Notes under the pieces: model-generated
Seen by the model: only the letters and a program-made list of their open reading frames with translations
Database searches by the model: none
Told to the model about the DNA's origin: nothing
NCBI GenBank assembly: GCA_030653035.1
Contig: JAUSAB010000095.1
Location: forward strand, 1 to 47,412
DNA length: 47,412 bases
From: Desulfocapsaceae bacterium
GTDB taxonomy: Bacteria; Desulfobacterota; Desulfobulbia; Desulfobulbales; Desulfocapsaceae
Direction: 5' to 3'
Program-made: the position numbers and the translations under genes
In this document: positions 32,424-41,748 of the stretch, piece after piece
Layout of the letters: every line of letters begins with the position of its first letter
Position numbering within the stretch: the stretch's first letter is position 1

Positions 32424-32687
32424 ATGACTCCTGAATTTGTCATCGATATCGCCAGAAAGGCCATCCAGACCACCCTCCTGATCTCCGCCCCCATGTTGCT
32501 GTCAGGGCTGATCATCGGACTCCTTGTCTCCATCTTCCAGGCCGCCACCCAGATCAACGAACAGACCATGACCTTTATCCCCAAACTCATTGTGGTCTTT
32601 CTCTCTCTGCTCATTTTTGCCCCCTGGATCATGCACACCATGACCGCTTTCACCCTGGGTCTTTTTGAATCCATGGCCAGTTTTTAA
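32424..32687 (+). CDS. fliQ: Flagellar export-gate protein FliQ
   Basis: 87 residues, two transmembrane segments, typical FliQ (TPEFVIDIARKAIQTTLLISAPMLLSGLIIGLLVSIFQAATQINEQTMTFIPK). Part of the FliP5-FliQ4-FliR1 export pore. The frame opens at GTG 32412, but ATG 32424 gives the standard N-terminus. Confidence 0.96.
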   Translation: MTPEFVIDIARKAIQTTLLISAPMLLSGLIIGLLVSIFQAATQINEQTMTFIPKLIVVFLSLLIFAPWIMHTMTAFTLGLFESMASF

Positions 32688-32704
32688 CACCAATCCGAAC
32701 CCCC

Positions 32705-33493
32705 GTGGATCTTCAACTTATTCCCGTTACTCAATTCCAGATCTTCCTGATCTGCACGGCCAGGGTCGCCGGATTTATGGGCGCCATCCCTGTCTATTTT
32801 GGCACCCAGACCCCGGCCAGGATCAAGGTCTGCCTGGTCTTTGCCATCTCTTTACTCCTTTTCCCAATCCTCTCGCCCGCACTGCCAAAAATTGACCTGA
32901 GCCTGATCTCCTTTCTCCTGCTCACCATTAATGAGACCCTTTTAGGCCTGCTTCTTGGCCTTATGTCTCGCCTGATCTTTACCACCGTTGAGTTTGGCGG
33001 CACAATCATAGGCTACCAGATGGGTTTTGCCGCTGCCAATGTCTTTGACCCCCAGCATGAAAGCCAGATCTCCCTGATCTCCCAGTTCCAGAATGTCTTT
33101 GCCATTCTCATCTTCCTGGCGCTCGATGGTCACCATATCTTCATCAAGACTGCCGCCAGATCTTACCAACTCCTGCCCCCTGGAAATCTGAATCTGGCAG
33201 GTGAGGCAATTCCTTATCTCATGGAACTTACCTCCAGGATGTTTGCATTAGGCGTCCAGTTCAGCGCCCCTGTTCTTGCCGTCCTCCTGCTTTCAGGACT
33301 TATCCTCGGCATCCTGGCCCGCGTCTTTCCCCAGCTCAATGTCTTCATGCTTTCCTTTCCCTTAAACATCGGCATCTCTTTTGTTGTCATTGCTTTGACT
33401 CTTGACATGGTCGCCAGCCTGTTAAGACGGGAATTTGACGCTCTCGGGGAACGTATTCTCACCGTGCTTCAATATCTACAAGCAGGTGGATAG
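32705..33493 (+). CDS. fliR: Flagellar export-gate protein FliR
   Basis: 262 residues with GTG start; about six hydrophobic segments. QFQIFLICTARVAGFMGAIPVYFG at the N-terminus, EFGGTIIGYQMGFAAANVFDPQ in the middle and PQLNVFMLSFPLNIGISF near the end are conserved FliR segments. It lies 17 bp after fliQ. Confidence 0.96.
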   Translation: MDLQLIPVTQFQIFLICTARVAGFMGAIPVYFGTQTPARIKVCLVFAISLLLFPILSPALPKIDLSLISFLLLTINETLLGLLLGLMSRLIFTTVEFGGTIIGYQMGFAAANVFDPQHESQISLISQFQNVFAILIFLALDGHHIFIKTAARSYQLLPPGNLNLAGEAIPYLMELTSRMFALGVQFSAPVLAVLLLSGLILGILARVFPQLNVFMLSFPLNIGISFVVIALTLDMVASLLRREFDALGERILTVLQYLQAGG

Positions 33494-33529
33494 CCTGTAG
33501 TTTTGTTTCAACAACCTATGTGAGCAACC

Positions 33530-34600
33530 ATGGCCGATGATGCCCCTACCGGGGGAGAACGCACAGAAGACCCGTCAGCGAAGCGGCGGGAAGATTTTCG
33601 TCAAAAAGGCCAGGTTGCCCAAAGTAAAGAGGTCCAGACCGCGGCCCTCTTCAGCCTGGCCCTGCTCTTCTGGCTCTTCTACATGCCGCAGTTCTGGAAC
33701 GGACTTATCACCCTGGTATCCTCGATCTGGAAGTCCACTTGGGAGTTCCAGGGCACACCATCAGAAATAATGGGGCTGTCCATTCATGTCACCAAAGAAA
33801 TGGCCCTTCTGTTGATCCCTCTTTTTTTACTGGTGATGATCATTGGGTTTTTCTCCAGTTTTTTCCAGTTTGGCTGGCTGCTCACCACCAAACCCCTCAT
33901 CCCTGATTTCAGCAAACTCGACCCCTTTACCGGCATTGGCCGTCTTTTTTCCAAACGATCGCTGATAGAAAGTATCAAGTCCATTGCCAAGGTCACACTC
34001 ATCGGCTGGATCGCCTTCTCGACTGTGATGGCAAAATTCAACGAGGCCCTGATCCTGGTAGATACCGACACCAACGCCACCATGCTTTTTCTGGCCAGGA
34101 CTGCGGCCTTGATCCTGGCCAAGATCTGCGCCCTGCTCATACTCCTTGGCTTTATCGACTTTCTCTATGTCCGCTGGGAGATGGAAGAAAAACTGAAAAT
34201 GACCAAACAGGAACAAAAGGAAGAGTTTAAAGAAAGCGAGGGCGACCCCCATATCAAGGCCCAGATCAGGGCCCTGCAACAACAGATGGCCAAAAAACGG
34301 ATGATGGCGGAAGTCCCCAAGGCCGACGCGGTTATCACCAATCCGACCCATCTCGCAGTCGCCATAAAGTATGATTCCACAACAATGGTGGCCCCCATCG
34401 TCGTTGCTAAAGGCGCTGATTTTGTGGCCATGCGTATCCGCGAGATCGCCAGGGAAAACAATATCCCCTTAGTCGAAAACCCTCCAGTGGCCCGATTATT
34501 GCATAAACTTGACTTGGGTGCCGCAATCCCCGAAGAGATGTTCAAGGCAGTAGCTGAGATTCTGGCCCATATCTATTCACTCAAAGGCAAGCATAACTAA
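33530..34600 (+). CDS. flhB: Export specificity-switch protein FlhB
   Basis: 356 residues. Four transmembrane segments in residues 30-215 and a cytoplasmic domain with the self-cleaving NPTH motif (residues 271-274), where cleavage between Asn and Pro, together with FliK, switches export from rod/hook to filament subunits. N-terminal GERTEDPSAKRREDFRQKGQVAQSKEV is the conserved TEPPT-type segment. Confidence 0.97.
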   Translation: MADDAPTGGERTEDPSAKRREDFRQKGQVAQSKEVQTAALFSLALLFWLFYMPQFWNGLITLVSSIWKSTWEFQGTPSEIMGLSIHVTKEMALLLIPLFLLVMIIGFFSSFFQFGWLLTTKPLIPDFSKLDPFTGIGRLFSKRSLIESIKSIAKVTLIGWIAFSTVMAKFNEALILVDTDTNATMLFLARTAALILAKICALLILLGFIDFLYVRWEMEEKLKMTKQEQKEEFKESEGDPHIKAQIRALQQQMAKKRMMAEVPKADAVITNPTHLAVAIKYDSTTMVAPIVVAKGADFVAMRIREIARENNIPLVENPPVARLLHKLDLGAAIPEEMFKAVAEILAHIYSLKGKHN

Positions 34601-34688
34601 GCAAACGGACAGACTGTAGCCGGTCAGGGAGTTAGCTGACAGACTAAAACACCACAGATTAACCAACCTGGGTAATCAAGAAACCACG

Positions 34689-36785
34689 ATGGAACTGACA
34701 GAAAAACAACAGCTATTCAGCGGACTGCAATGGCGCGCCATGTTGCAGCGCACTGATATCATGGCGGCGGTAGGCATGGTCTCTATCCTGATGATCATGA
34801 TCATTCCCCTGCCGGCGATTCTGCTCGACCTCCTTCTTTCCACCAATATCACCATTGCCCTGCTGATCATGGTCATCAGCCTCTACACAGTCAGGGCCAC
34901 CGACTTCTCGATCTTTCCGGCAATCCTGCTCGCCACCACCCTGTTCCGTCTGGCCCTGAATGTGGCATCCACCAGGCTGATCCTCCTGCGGGGTGACGAG
35001 GGTCCGGGGGCAGCTGGTGCTGTCATTGAATCCTTCGGCCAATTTGTCGTCGGCGGTAACTATGTAGTTGGGCTGGTAATCTTTGCCATCCTGGTTCTGA
35101 TCAATTTCATGGTTATCACCAAAGGCGCCGGACGCGTGGCCGAGGTTGCAGCCAGGTTCACCCTTGATGCCATGCCCGGCAAACAGATGGCCATTGATGC
35201 CGATCTCAATGCCGGAATGATCAATGAAACCGAGGCCAGAAAAAGACGTGAACTGATTTCAGCTGAGGCCAGCTTCCACGGAGCCATGGACGGTGCCTCC
35301 AAGTTTGTCAAGGGAGACGCCATTGCCGGTATCATTATCACTTTTATCAACATCGGCGCCGGCTTCATCATCGGCGTTCTCCAAAAAGGCATGCCCATGG
35401 CCGAGGCCGCAAAAAATTACACTATCCTCACCGTAGGGGATGGTCTGGTCGGACAGGTTCCAGCGCTCATCATCTCCACTGCAGCCGGTCTGCTCGTCAC
35501 CAGGTCATCGGGCGACAACGACTTTGGCGCCGATATCAAGATTCAGTTCAGCCGCTATTCCATCGCCCTCTGGGTGGTTTCCGGAATGTTGCTCGTTTTT
35601 GCCCTCATTCCCGGTTTTCCCTTTGTCCCTTTCATGCTGTTGGCCATTTCTCTGGCGATCTTCGCCTGGCAGTTGGATCAAAACAAGCTGAAGGCCGCTG
35701 CCGTCGTGGCCGAGAAGCCCAAAGAAGTGGCCATGCCGGTGGCCGAGAGCTACGAAGAGATGCTCAATGTTGATCTGCTCGAACTTGAGGTCGGATACGG
35801 CCTGATTCCCTTTGTCGATTCCGCCCAGAACGGTGAATTGCTCACCCGCATCTTGTCCATCCGTAAACAGTTCGCCATCAACAATGGTTTTATTGTGCCT
35901 CCCGTTCATATCAAGGACAATCTCCAGCTCAATCCCAACCAGTACACCCTGGCCCTCAAAGGAATCAAAATCGCCGAGGCCGAGATGCTGCCCGGCCACT
36001 ACATGGCTATGGACCCTGGTATGGTGACCGAAACGATCAAGGGTATTGCCACCACCGAGCCCGCCTTTGGCCTGCCCGCCATCTGGATTACCGAAGACAA
36101 GAAAGAGCGGGCCCAGATTGCCGGATACACCGTTGTTGACTGCACCACGGTCATGGCCACCCACATCAGCGAGATTATCAAACAACATGGCCATGAGCTG
36201 ATTGGCCGCCAGGAGGTACAGAATTTGCTCGACAACCTGGGCAAGACCTATCCAAAACTGGTGGAAGAACTGGTCCCCTCGATTCTCTCCCTCGGCACCA
36301 TCATGCGCATCCTCCAGAATCTCCTGGCAGAAGGGGTCTCCATTCGCGATCTGCGCACCATCCTGGAAACCATGGCCGACTGGGCCCCCCTGACCCGCGA
36401 CCCGGATGTCCTCACCGAATATGTGCGTCATGCCCTAGCCCGGACCATCAGCGCCGGACTGGCCACTAACGGTGTCATCCCACTGATCACCCTGGCCAAA
36501 CCGGTGGAGGATGTTATCAGCAAATCCATTCAACACAAAGAGTCGGGCAGCTACCTGGCCATAGATCCCCATATAGCCCAGGTTATTCTTGACTCCATCG
36601 GCGAGGCCATCACCTTGTTCAGTGGCGGCCAGCGGCCGACTCTGCTCTCGGCGCCCCAGATCCGACCCCATGTGCGTAAACTGACCGAACGCTACTACCC
36701 TTCTCTTGTGGTGCTCTCCCATAACGAGATCACCCCGAACCTGAAAGTTCGCTCTCTTGCCACCGTGACCCTCGATGCAAGTTAA
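34689..36785 (+). CDS. flhA: Flagellar export-gate protein FlhA
   Basis: 698 residues: about eight transmembrane segments in the first 330 and a large cytoplasmic domain that forms the nonameric ring for export substrates. The conserved loop after TM4 (RFTLDAMPGKQMAIDADLNAGMINETEARKRR, about 157-188) is diagnostic. Its stop overlaps flhF by 11 bp, so the two are probably translationally coupled. Confidence 0.98.
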   Translation: MELTEKQQLFSGLQWRAMLQRTDIMAAVGMVSILMIMIIPLPAILLDLLLSTNITIALLIMVISLYTVRATDFSIFPAILLATTLFRLALNVASTRLILLRGDEGPGAAGAVIESFGQFVVGGNYVVGLVIFAILVLINFMVITKGAGRVAEVAARFTLDAMPGKQMAIDADLNAGMINETEARKRRELISAEASFHGAMDGASKFVKGDAIAGIIITFINIGAGFIIGVLQKGMPMAEAAKNYTILTVGDGLVGQVPALIISTAAGLLVTRSSGDNDFGADIKIQFSRYSIALWVVSGMLLVFALIPGFPFVPFMLLAISLAIFAWQLDQNKLKAAAVVAEKPKEVAMPVAESYEEMLNVDLLELEVGYGLIPFVDSAQNGELLTRILSIRKQFAINNGFIVPPVHIKDNLQLNPNQYTLALKGIKIAEAEMLPGHYMAMDPGMVTETIKGIATTEPAFGLPAIWITEDKKERAQIAGYTVVDCTTVMATHISEIIKQHGHELIGRQEVQNLLDNLGKTYPKLVEELVPSILSLGTIMRILQNLLAEGVSIRDLRTILETMADWAPLTRDPDVLTEYVRHALARTISAGLATNGVIPLITLAKPVEDVISKSIQHKESGSYLAIDPHIAQVILDSIGEAITLFSGGQRPTLLSAPQIRPHVRKLTERYYPSLVVLSHNEITPNLKVRSLATVTLDAS

Positions 36786-38232
36786 GATCTTTGAATCAAC
36801 AGATATGGCCTCGGGCCTGAAACTGGTCAAAGAGACTCTGGGCGCCGATGCCCTGATCCTCTCCACCCGCACCATCCGCAGCGGCAAACTGGGCCTTCTG
36901 GGCAGACCTATCCTTGAGATCACTGCGGCCGTCGATGCGCCCTGGCCAGAGGCAAAACAACAACTGCCCCCCCCGACTGCTCCCTTGCCCAGACCCAGGA
37001 AAAAAGCCTTCACCCAGTGGGCTGACGACACTGTTCTACCCAGGACACAATCACGACCAGGACAGGCCATTACCTATGACTCCCAGTTCCGTATTCACCA
37101 GGAACCCGAAGACACTGGGTCGCTTCGGCCAGGCAAGCACAGTGAAACCGAAACTCCGCCCGTGATTCCCTCGGCATCAGGACAGACAAGCAAAGCAAGA
37201 CAAAGCCCCCGGCCTGATCAGTCATCGGTCTCCCGACAAATGGTCGGTTCCTCCAGGGAAACTCACCCGGAGATGCACAATGAGCTGGACGAGCTGAAAG
37301 AAATGGTAAAGAAGCTTGGACTGGAGATGTCGCGCATAAGTGCCTCCGGCGCTGGCCAGCAACACGGCAATCCACCTGAACAGCCACCCGCCGCACCCAC
37401 GGACCAGACTCCGGACAGCAAAGATGACGCCCCCCCCGCCCAATTCCTCTCTCTACTCATGGCGCAAGGCATAAGTGAACCCACGGCCCAAGCAATCAGT
37501 GCGCGCGCCCAGAGCACACTGTCATCAACAGGCAACGTTTCTTCATCCCACACGGCCCTGCTTAAGAATATTATCAGCGACCTCATGCACGTTGCCCCGC
37601 CGCTCGCATCAGGAAAAAAGAACCAGCGCCGGATTGCCCTGGTCGGTCCAACAGGCGTCGGCAAGACAACTACCCTGGCCAAGATTGCCGCCCACTATCT
37701 GAGCAATTTTTCCAGCTCCATTGCCCTGATCACCATCGATACCTACCGGATCGCCGCCGTTGAACAACTCAAGGTCTATGGCGCCATCATGAATCTGCCG
37801 GTAGAAGTGGTAATCAGCCCGGAACAACTGGAGCAGGCGTTATCGCGCCATCACGACAAAGAACTCATCCTGATTGACACGGCGGGACGGAGCCCCAGAG
37901 ACACCCTGTGCATCGAAGAACTCGCCACTTTTCTCCGACCGGATCTTGATATTGACAAGCACCTTGTTCTCTCTGCAACAACACGAAGGACAGAGCTTTT
38001 CGAGGCCATCAAACGATTTGACCAGCTGGGGATCGACAACACCATTATCACCAAGACCGATGAATGCGCAACCCTGGGAGTGATACTCGACATCCTGATG
38101 GATGACAGGGACGACATGATCCCTTTCTCTTGGATCACCAACGGCCAACGGGTGCCCGAAGATCTTCTGACCGCCAGCCGTGAACTCATGGCCGAGTTGA
38201 TAATGCCCCATGCTACCGGAAATAACCCATGA
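36775..38232 (+). CDS. flhF: SRP-type GTPase FlhF
   Basis: 485 residues. FlhF places the flagellum at the cell pole. N-terminal basic/Pro-rich B domain, a long variable linker (about 60-270), and the NG GTPase domain with P-loop GPTGVGKTTT (about 289-298), TIDTYRIAAVEQL, LIDTAGRSP and TKTDE. The 4-bp ATGA overlap with flhG indicates coupled translation. Confidence 0.96.
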   Translation: MQVKIFESTDMASGLKLVKETLGADALILSTRTIRSGKLGLLGRPILEITAAVDAPWPEAKQQLPPPTAPLPRPRKKAFTQWADDTVLPRTQSRPGQAITYDSQFRIHQEPEDTGSLRPGKHSETETPPVIPSASGQTSKARQSPRPDQSSVSRQMVGSSRETHPEMHNELDELKEMVKKLGLEMSRISASGAGQQHGNPPEQPPAAPTDQTPDSKDDAPPAQFLSLLMAQGISEPTAQAISARAQSTLSSTGNVSSSHTALLKNIISDLMHVAPPLASGKKNQRRIALVGPTGVGKTTTLAKIAAHYLSNFSSSIALITIDTYRIAAVEQLKVYGAIMNLPVEVVISPEQLEQALSRHHDKELILIDTAGRSPRDTLCIEELATFLRPDLDIDKHLVLSATTRRTELFEAIKRFDQLGIDNTIITKTDECATLGVILDILMDDRDDMIPFSWITNGQRVPEDLLTASRELMAELIMPHATGNNP

Positions 38233-39134
38233 ACCATAACAATCCAATAATGACAGACCAGGCAACCACACTTCGCGCCATGGGGGCCGCAGCTGCTCCC
38301 TCTCCGGCTTCCGAGAAAAATCGAGCCACCCGGGTCTACGCCATTACCAGCGGCAAGGGCGGAGTCGGTAAGACCGCAGTCACCGCCAATATCGCTGTGG
38401 CTCTGGCCGGGCTTGGCAAAAAAGTCCTGATCCTTGACGCCGACCTGGGACTTGCCAATATTGACGTGGTATTTGGCCTGGCCCCCAAATACAATCTCAA
38501 TCATTTCTTCGCCGGTGAGCAGGAGCTGAGTGCCGTTCTGATAGAAGGCCCCGGCGGTGTCAAAATTTTGCCAGCAGGATCAGGCGTCCAGAATTTTACC
38601 CGGCTCGATTCCCTGCAGAAGCAAAGACTGCTGGATGGACTCGACCTGATGCATAACGATTTTGATTTTGTGCTGATTGATACCGAGGCAGGTATCTCTG
38701 AAAATGTCACTTATTTCAACACCGCCGCCCAGGAGATCCTGGTAGTCACCACCCCTGACCCCACCGCCATCACCGATGCCTATGCCCTGATGAAGCTGCT
38801 TTCCACCCAATACCATGAAAAGCGGTTCAATCTGGTGGTCAATCAGGTCCAGACCGACGAAGAGGCACTGGACGTGTACCGGAAACTGACCATGGTTTCC
38901 AATCGCTATCTTGACATCTCCATTGACTTCCTGGGCTCAATCCCGGCAGACCGTCAAATGATTGACGCCATCAGGAAACAGAAGGTGATTGTGGAACTCT
39001 ACCCCACCTCCCGGATCACCGCTGCCTTTACCCAACTGGCCGGAACCTTATGCTCGGAACAGATCACGTGTGCGCCTAAGGGTGGAATCCAGTTTTTCTG
39101 GAAAAGGCTCCTTGATTTTGGCAGCAGGAGTTAA
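38229..39134 (+). CDS. flhG: MinD-like ATPase FlhG (FleN/YlxH)
   Basis: 301 residues. FlhG limits flagellar number by acting on FlhF and, in some species, on the FleQ-type activator. Deviant Walker A SGKGGVGKTAV (about 41-51), LILDADLGLANIDV and a C-terminal amphipathic membrane-targeting helix. The N-terminal DQATTLR (residues 10-16) fits the DQAxxLR motif that stimulates the FlhF GTPase. Confidence 0.96.
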   Translation: MNHNNPIMTDQATTLRAMGAAAAPSPASEKNRATRVYAITSGKGGVGKTAVTANIAVALAGLGKKVLILDADLGLANIDVVFGLAPKYNLNHFFAGEQELSAVLIEGPGGVKILPAGSGVQNFTRLDSLQKQRLLDGLDLMHNDFDFVLIDTEAGISENVTYFNTAAQEILVVTTPDPTAITDAYALMKLLSTQYHEKRFNLVVNQVQTDEEALDVYRKLTMVSNRYLDISIDFLGSIPADRQMIDAIRKQKVIVELYPTSRITAAFTQLAGTLCSEQITCAPKGGIQFFWKRLLDFGSRS

Positions 39135-39136
39135 CC

Positions 39137-39874
39137 ATGGTCTATAATGCCCCTCCCCTGGATGATCATTCCGCGCTGATCAGAGACAACCTGTACCTCG
39201 TCGATATCCTTGTAGGCAGGATGGTCACCCAGGTTCCGTCTTTCATGAACAAGGATGACATGCGCAGCGCCGGTATGCTGGGGCTGATCGATGCCGCCAA
39301 CAAGTTCGATCCCAGCAAAAACATCCTGTTCAAGACCTTTGCCGAATACCGAATCAGGGGTGCGATCCTTGATGAGATGCGCAAGCTTGACTGGTTTTCC
39401 CGTTCTCTGCGCGAAAAACAGAGCAACCTCAGCCGCACCATGACCAGACTGGAACGCAAGCTGGGCAGGACCCCGGAAGAAGAAGAAATGGCCCAGGCCA
39501 TGGAGATCAGCCTGGAGGAATACCAGCAGATCCTGGGCGAGGTCAGCCATCTTGGCTGCGTCAGCCTGAATGAAACCCTTGACAACTCTGAAGATGGCGT
39601 CTCCTTTCTTGACTCCCTTGTCGACAAACGCTCAGACCTCTCCCCGGCCTCTCGGTTAGAAAACAAAGAGCTAACCAAGATAATGGCAAGCATTTTGCAA
39701 GAGCTCTCTGAAAAGGAACGATTGGTCATCTCTCTCTATTACTACGAAGAACTGACACAGAAAGAGATCGCTGAGGTCCTGGATGTTTCGGAAGGTAGAA
39801 TATCCCAACTACACAGTCAGGCCTTGCTCAAATTGAAGACCAAGGTCCAGATGAGACTTGGGAGTAGGGAATAA
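39137..39874 (+). CDS. fliA: Flagellar sigma factor FliA (sigma-28)
   Basis: 245 residues. Directs RNA polymerase to late flagellar promoters after FlgM is exported. Regions 2 (DMRSAGMLGLIDAANKFDPSKNILFKTFAEYRIRGAILDEMRKLDW), 3 and 4 (LSEKERLVISLYYYEELTQKEIAEVLDVSEGRISQLHSQALLKLK) are complete. It starts 2 bp after the flhG stop. FlgM, its inhibitor, is encoded at 46839. Confidence 0.98.
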   Translation: MVYNAPPLDDHSALIRDNLYLVDILVGRMVTQVPSFMNKDDMRSAGMLGLIDAANKFDPSKNILFKTFAEYRIRGAILDEMRKLDWFSRSLREKQSNLSRTMTRLERKLGRTPEEEEMAQAMEISLEEYQQILGEVSHLGCVSLNETLDNSEDGVSFLDSLVDKRSDLSPASRLENKELTKIMASILQELSEKERLVISLYYYEELTQKEIAEVLDVSEGRISQLHSQALLKLKTKVQMRLGSRE

Positions 39875-39923
39875 AAAATCAGGATTCAGGAATTCAATAG
39901 TTAACTTTCTTCATTTAACGACA

Positions 39924-40625
39924 ATGACCACTTACTCTCTCGCCATCCTGCTGATAAGCATCCTGTTCTGCATAATAAGCACTGTGTTGGCAATCATGCT
40001 CAAGCGGTCAAACAACAACCAGGAAAAGCTGCTTGCCCAGATGCGGACAGCCCTGGAGGCCAGGCAAGACAACACCGAGAATCAAAATGAGCAAAAAGAC
40101 TCCTGCCAGACAGTAAATATCTTTGACGACAATCTGCGCACGGCGGAACTGACCACCAGACTGCAACATCCTCGCCTGACCGTACAGCACTGCGGTTCTT
40201 CCCCTACCACTCCTGAGCGCTACTGTTATATCCAATCAATGGTTGAGAAAGGAATGAATACCGAGGAGATCGCATCCATGCTCTCCATGTCCCTGCATGA
40301 AACCACGCAACTTGTCACCCTGATCAAGATGGCGCGTCAACCGCAACCATGTAACAAAGAACACCTGCCATTGCAGGAAATTGCTGGCAGCCAGGACATA
40401 CAGCCCGCAACACTTACGCAATCCGGCAGACAAGACAACAAGAAACAGACTCCAGCTCCAAAGCAATCTGGTGCTATCAATAAATCCATTAAACTTGCCC
40501 GGTGGCTTAAAGGACGCGCAATTAGCCCTTACCTGCGGAAACAAAGCAGCCGGGAACCACCTCCCCACCCACTGCCACGAGATCAAGGGACCCCTTATCT
40601 CCCTGCACCAACGGGATACACGTAA
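39924..40625 (+). CDS. Small membrane protein with helix-turn-helix-like segment (DUF2802/DUF6115-like)
   Basis: 233 residues. One N-terminal transmembrane segment (about 4-24), a polar coiled region, and a helical segment YIQSMVEKGMNTEEIASMLSMSLHETTQLVTLIKM (about 105-139) that resembles the small domain found in proteins encoded directly after fliA in many bacteria (DUF2802/DUF6115 type, function unknown). The C-terminal 90 residues are basic, Gln/Pro-rich and probably disordered. ATG 39924 is preferred over the upstream in-frame start, which overlaps fliA. Confidence 0.65.
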   Translation: MTTYSLAILLISILFCIISTVLAIMLKRSNNNQEKLLAQMRTALEARQDNTENQNEQKDSCQTVNIFDDNLRTAELTTRLQHPRLTVQHCGSSPTTPERYCYIQSMVEKGMNTEEIASMLSMSLHETTQLVTLIKMARQPQPCNKEHLPLQEIAGSQDIQPATLTQSGRQDNKKQTPAPKQSGAINKSIKLARWLKGRAISPYLRKQSSREPPPHPLPRDQGTPYLPAPTGYT

Positions 40626-40708
40626 GAAACTTGCCAAACTGACAGCAGCAGGGGCACTTTCCTTGCAGATCTTAAGAAACAGGTAAGCTCTGTCGATAAG
40701 AGAACAGG

Positions 40709-40760
40709 TATAATACTGAAAGGACTTGTGCCCCGTAAAGGAAGTCCTCTTGGGGCACAA
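40709..40760 (+). promoter_or_regulatory. flgF leader: -10 element and overlapping stems
   Basis: TATAAT at 40709-40714 is a perfect -10, without a clear -35. The predicted transcript would begin near 40721, at a segment with two interlocked stems: AGGACTT (40721-40727) with AAGTCCT (40742-40748), and GTGCCCC (40728-40734) with GGGGCAC (40752-40758). They form either a pseudoknot or mutually exclusive hairpins. flgF starts 57 bp further on. Confidence 0.5.
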
Positions 40761-40816
40761 TGGAAGACTTAAACCTTTTCGCGACGACATCAACCTTTAC
40801 CTTTTGAGAAAACCTT

Positions 40817-41566
40817 ATGGTATCAGGTAAATATAGTGCCCTCTCCGGAGCTGTTGCCCGTGAACAGAGCATGGCGAACATTGCCGCCAATCTGGCCAAT
40901 GTCAACACCACCGGCTATAAAAAGGCAAATGTCAGTTTCGAGTCCCTGCTGCAAGGGGCCAAACAGACCAATGAGGCCAAGGGTATTAATTATAGCCGCA
41001 TCAAGGGCAACTTTACCGAATTTAGCTCTGGGCCAATGGTCGAAACCGGCAACCCGCTTGACATGGCGATCCATGGGGATGGTTTTTTTAAGGTACAGGG
41101 TCCAAACGGCGTACTCTACACCCGGCGCGGCGACTTTGTCTTAGACCAGAACGGCAATCTGCAAACCAGTAATGGCATGGCGGTACTCGATGGCTCCAAT
41201 GGACCGATCAATATCCCGGACACCACTATCAGTCAAATTTCCATAAGCAGTCTTGGTGAAATATCGACAATGGGACGTGACGGCAGCCGGTCGGTTGTCG
41301 GCAGCATTGGCGTCGTCACCATCAATGATACCAGCAAGCTGAAACGAGAGGCTGACACCACCTTTTCCCTGCAAGCAGACGGGCAGGAGACCGTTGCCAC
41401 CGAACCTACGCTCGTTATTGGCAACCTGGAAACATCCAATGTCAATATGACTGAGGAAATGACCATGATGATTGACAGTCTCAGGACCTTTGAGACCTAC
41501 CATAAGGTCTTGAAAAGCTACTCCGATCTCGGCCAGAAGCAGGACGAACTGGGCAGCCTTGGATAA
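40817..41566 (+). CDS. flgF: Flagellar rod protein FlgF
   Basis: 249 residues. MVSGKYSALSGAVAREQSMANIAANLANVNTTGYKK at the N-terminus and ETSNVNMTEEMTMMIDSLRTFETYHKVLKSYSDL at the C-terminus, with the shorter FlgF middle domain. It starts a new group of genes after the fliA region. FlgF is the proximal-rod component adjacent to FlgG. Confidence 0.93.
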   Translation: MVSGKYSALSGAVAREQSMANIAANLANVNTTGYKKANVSFESLLQGAKQTNEAKGINYSRIKGNFTEFSSGPMVETGNPLDMAIHGDGFFKVQGPNGVLYTRRGDFVLDQNGNLQTSNGMAVLDGSNGPINIPDTTISQISISSLGEISTMGRDGSRSVVGSIGVVTINDTSKLKREADTTFSLQADGQETVATEPTLVIGNLETSNVNMTEEMTMMIDSLRTFETYHKVLKSYSDLGQKQDELGSLG

Positions 41567-41567
41567 C

Positions 41568-41588
41568 AGGCTGAAGGCTGAAGGCTGA
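41568..41588 (+). repeat. Triple AGGCTGA direct repeat between flgF and flgG
   Basis: Three exact head-to-tail copies of a 7-bp unit. A partial inverse (AACCTTCACCCTTCGCCT) occurs near 41702. The same motif family is present between fliP and fliQ. The 182-bp gap to flgG otherwise shows nothing. Confidence 0.85.
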
Positions 41589-41748
41589 AGAACCAATTTT
41601 ATGGGCCTAAGATGTAAAGAGAAGACCACTCGGCAGAAATTAAGCTTAAGGCTGCATATTGAAGCGTGAAAAAAATATCACATTGAATGTTTTGACTTTA
41701 AAACCTTCACCCTTCGCCTCTTAACCTTTTTTATCAAGGATAAATAAA

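Noticed and set aside
35505-36431. 308-codon open frame on the - strand inside flhA
   Set aside because: It is the shadow of flhA, with Gly/His/Gln-rich low-complexity composition and no ribosome site or family pattern.
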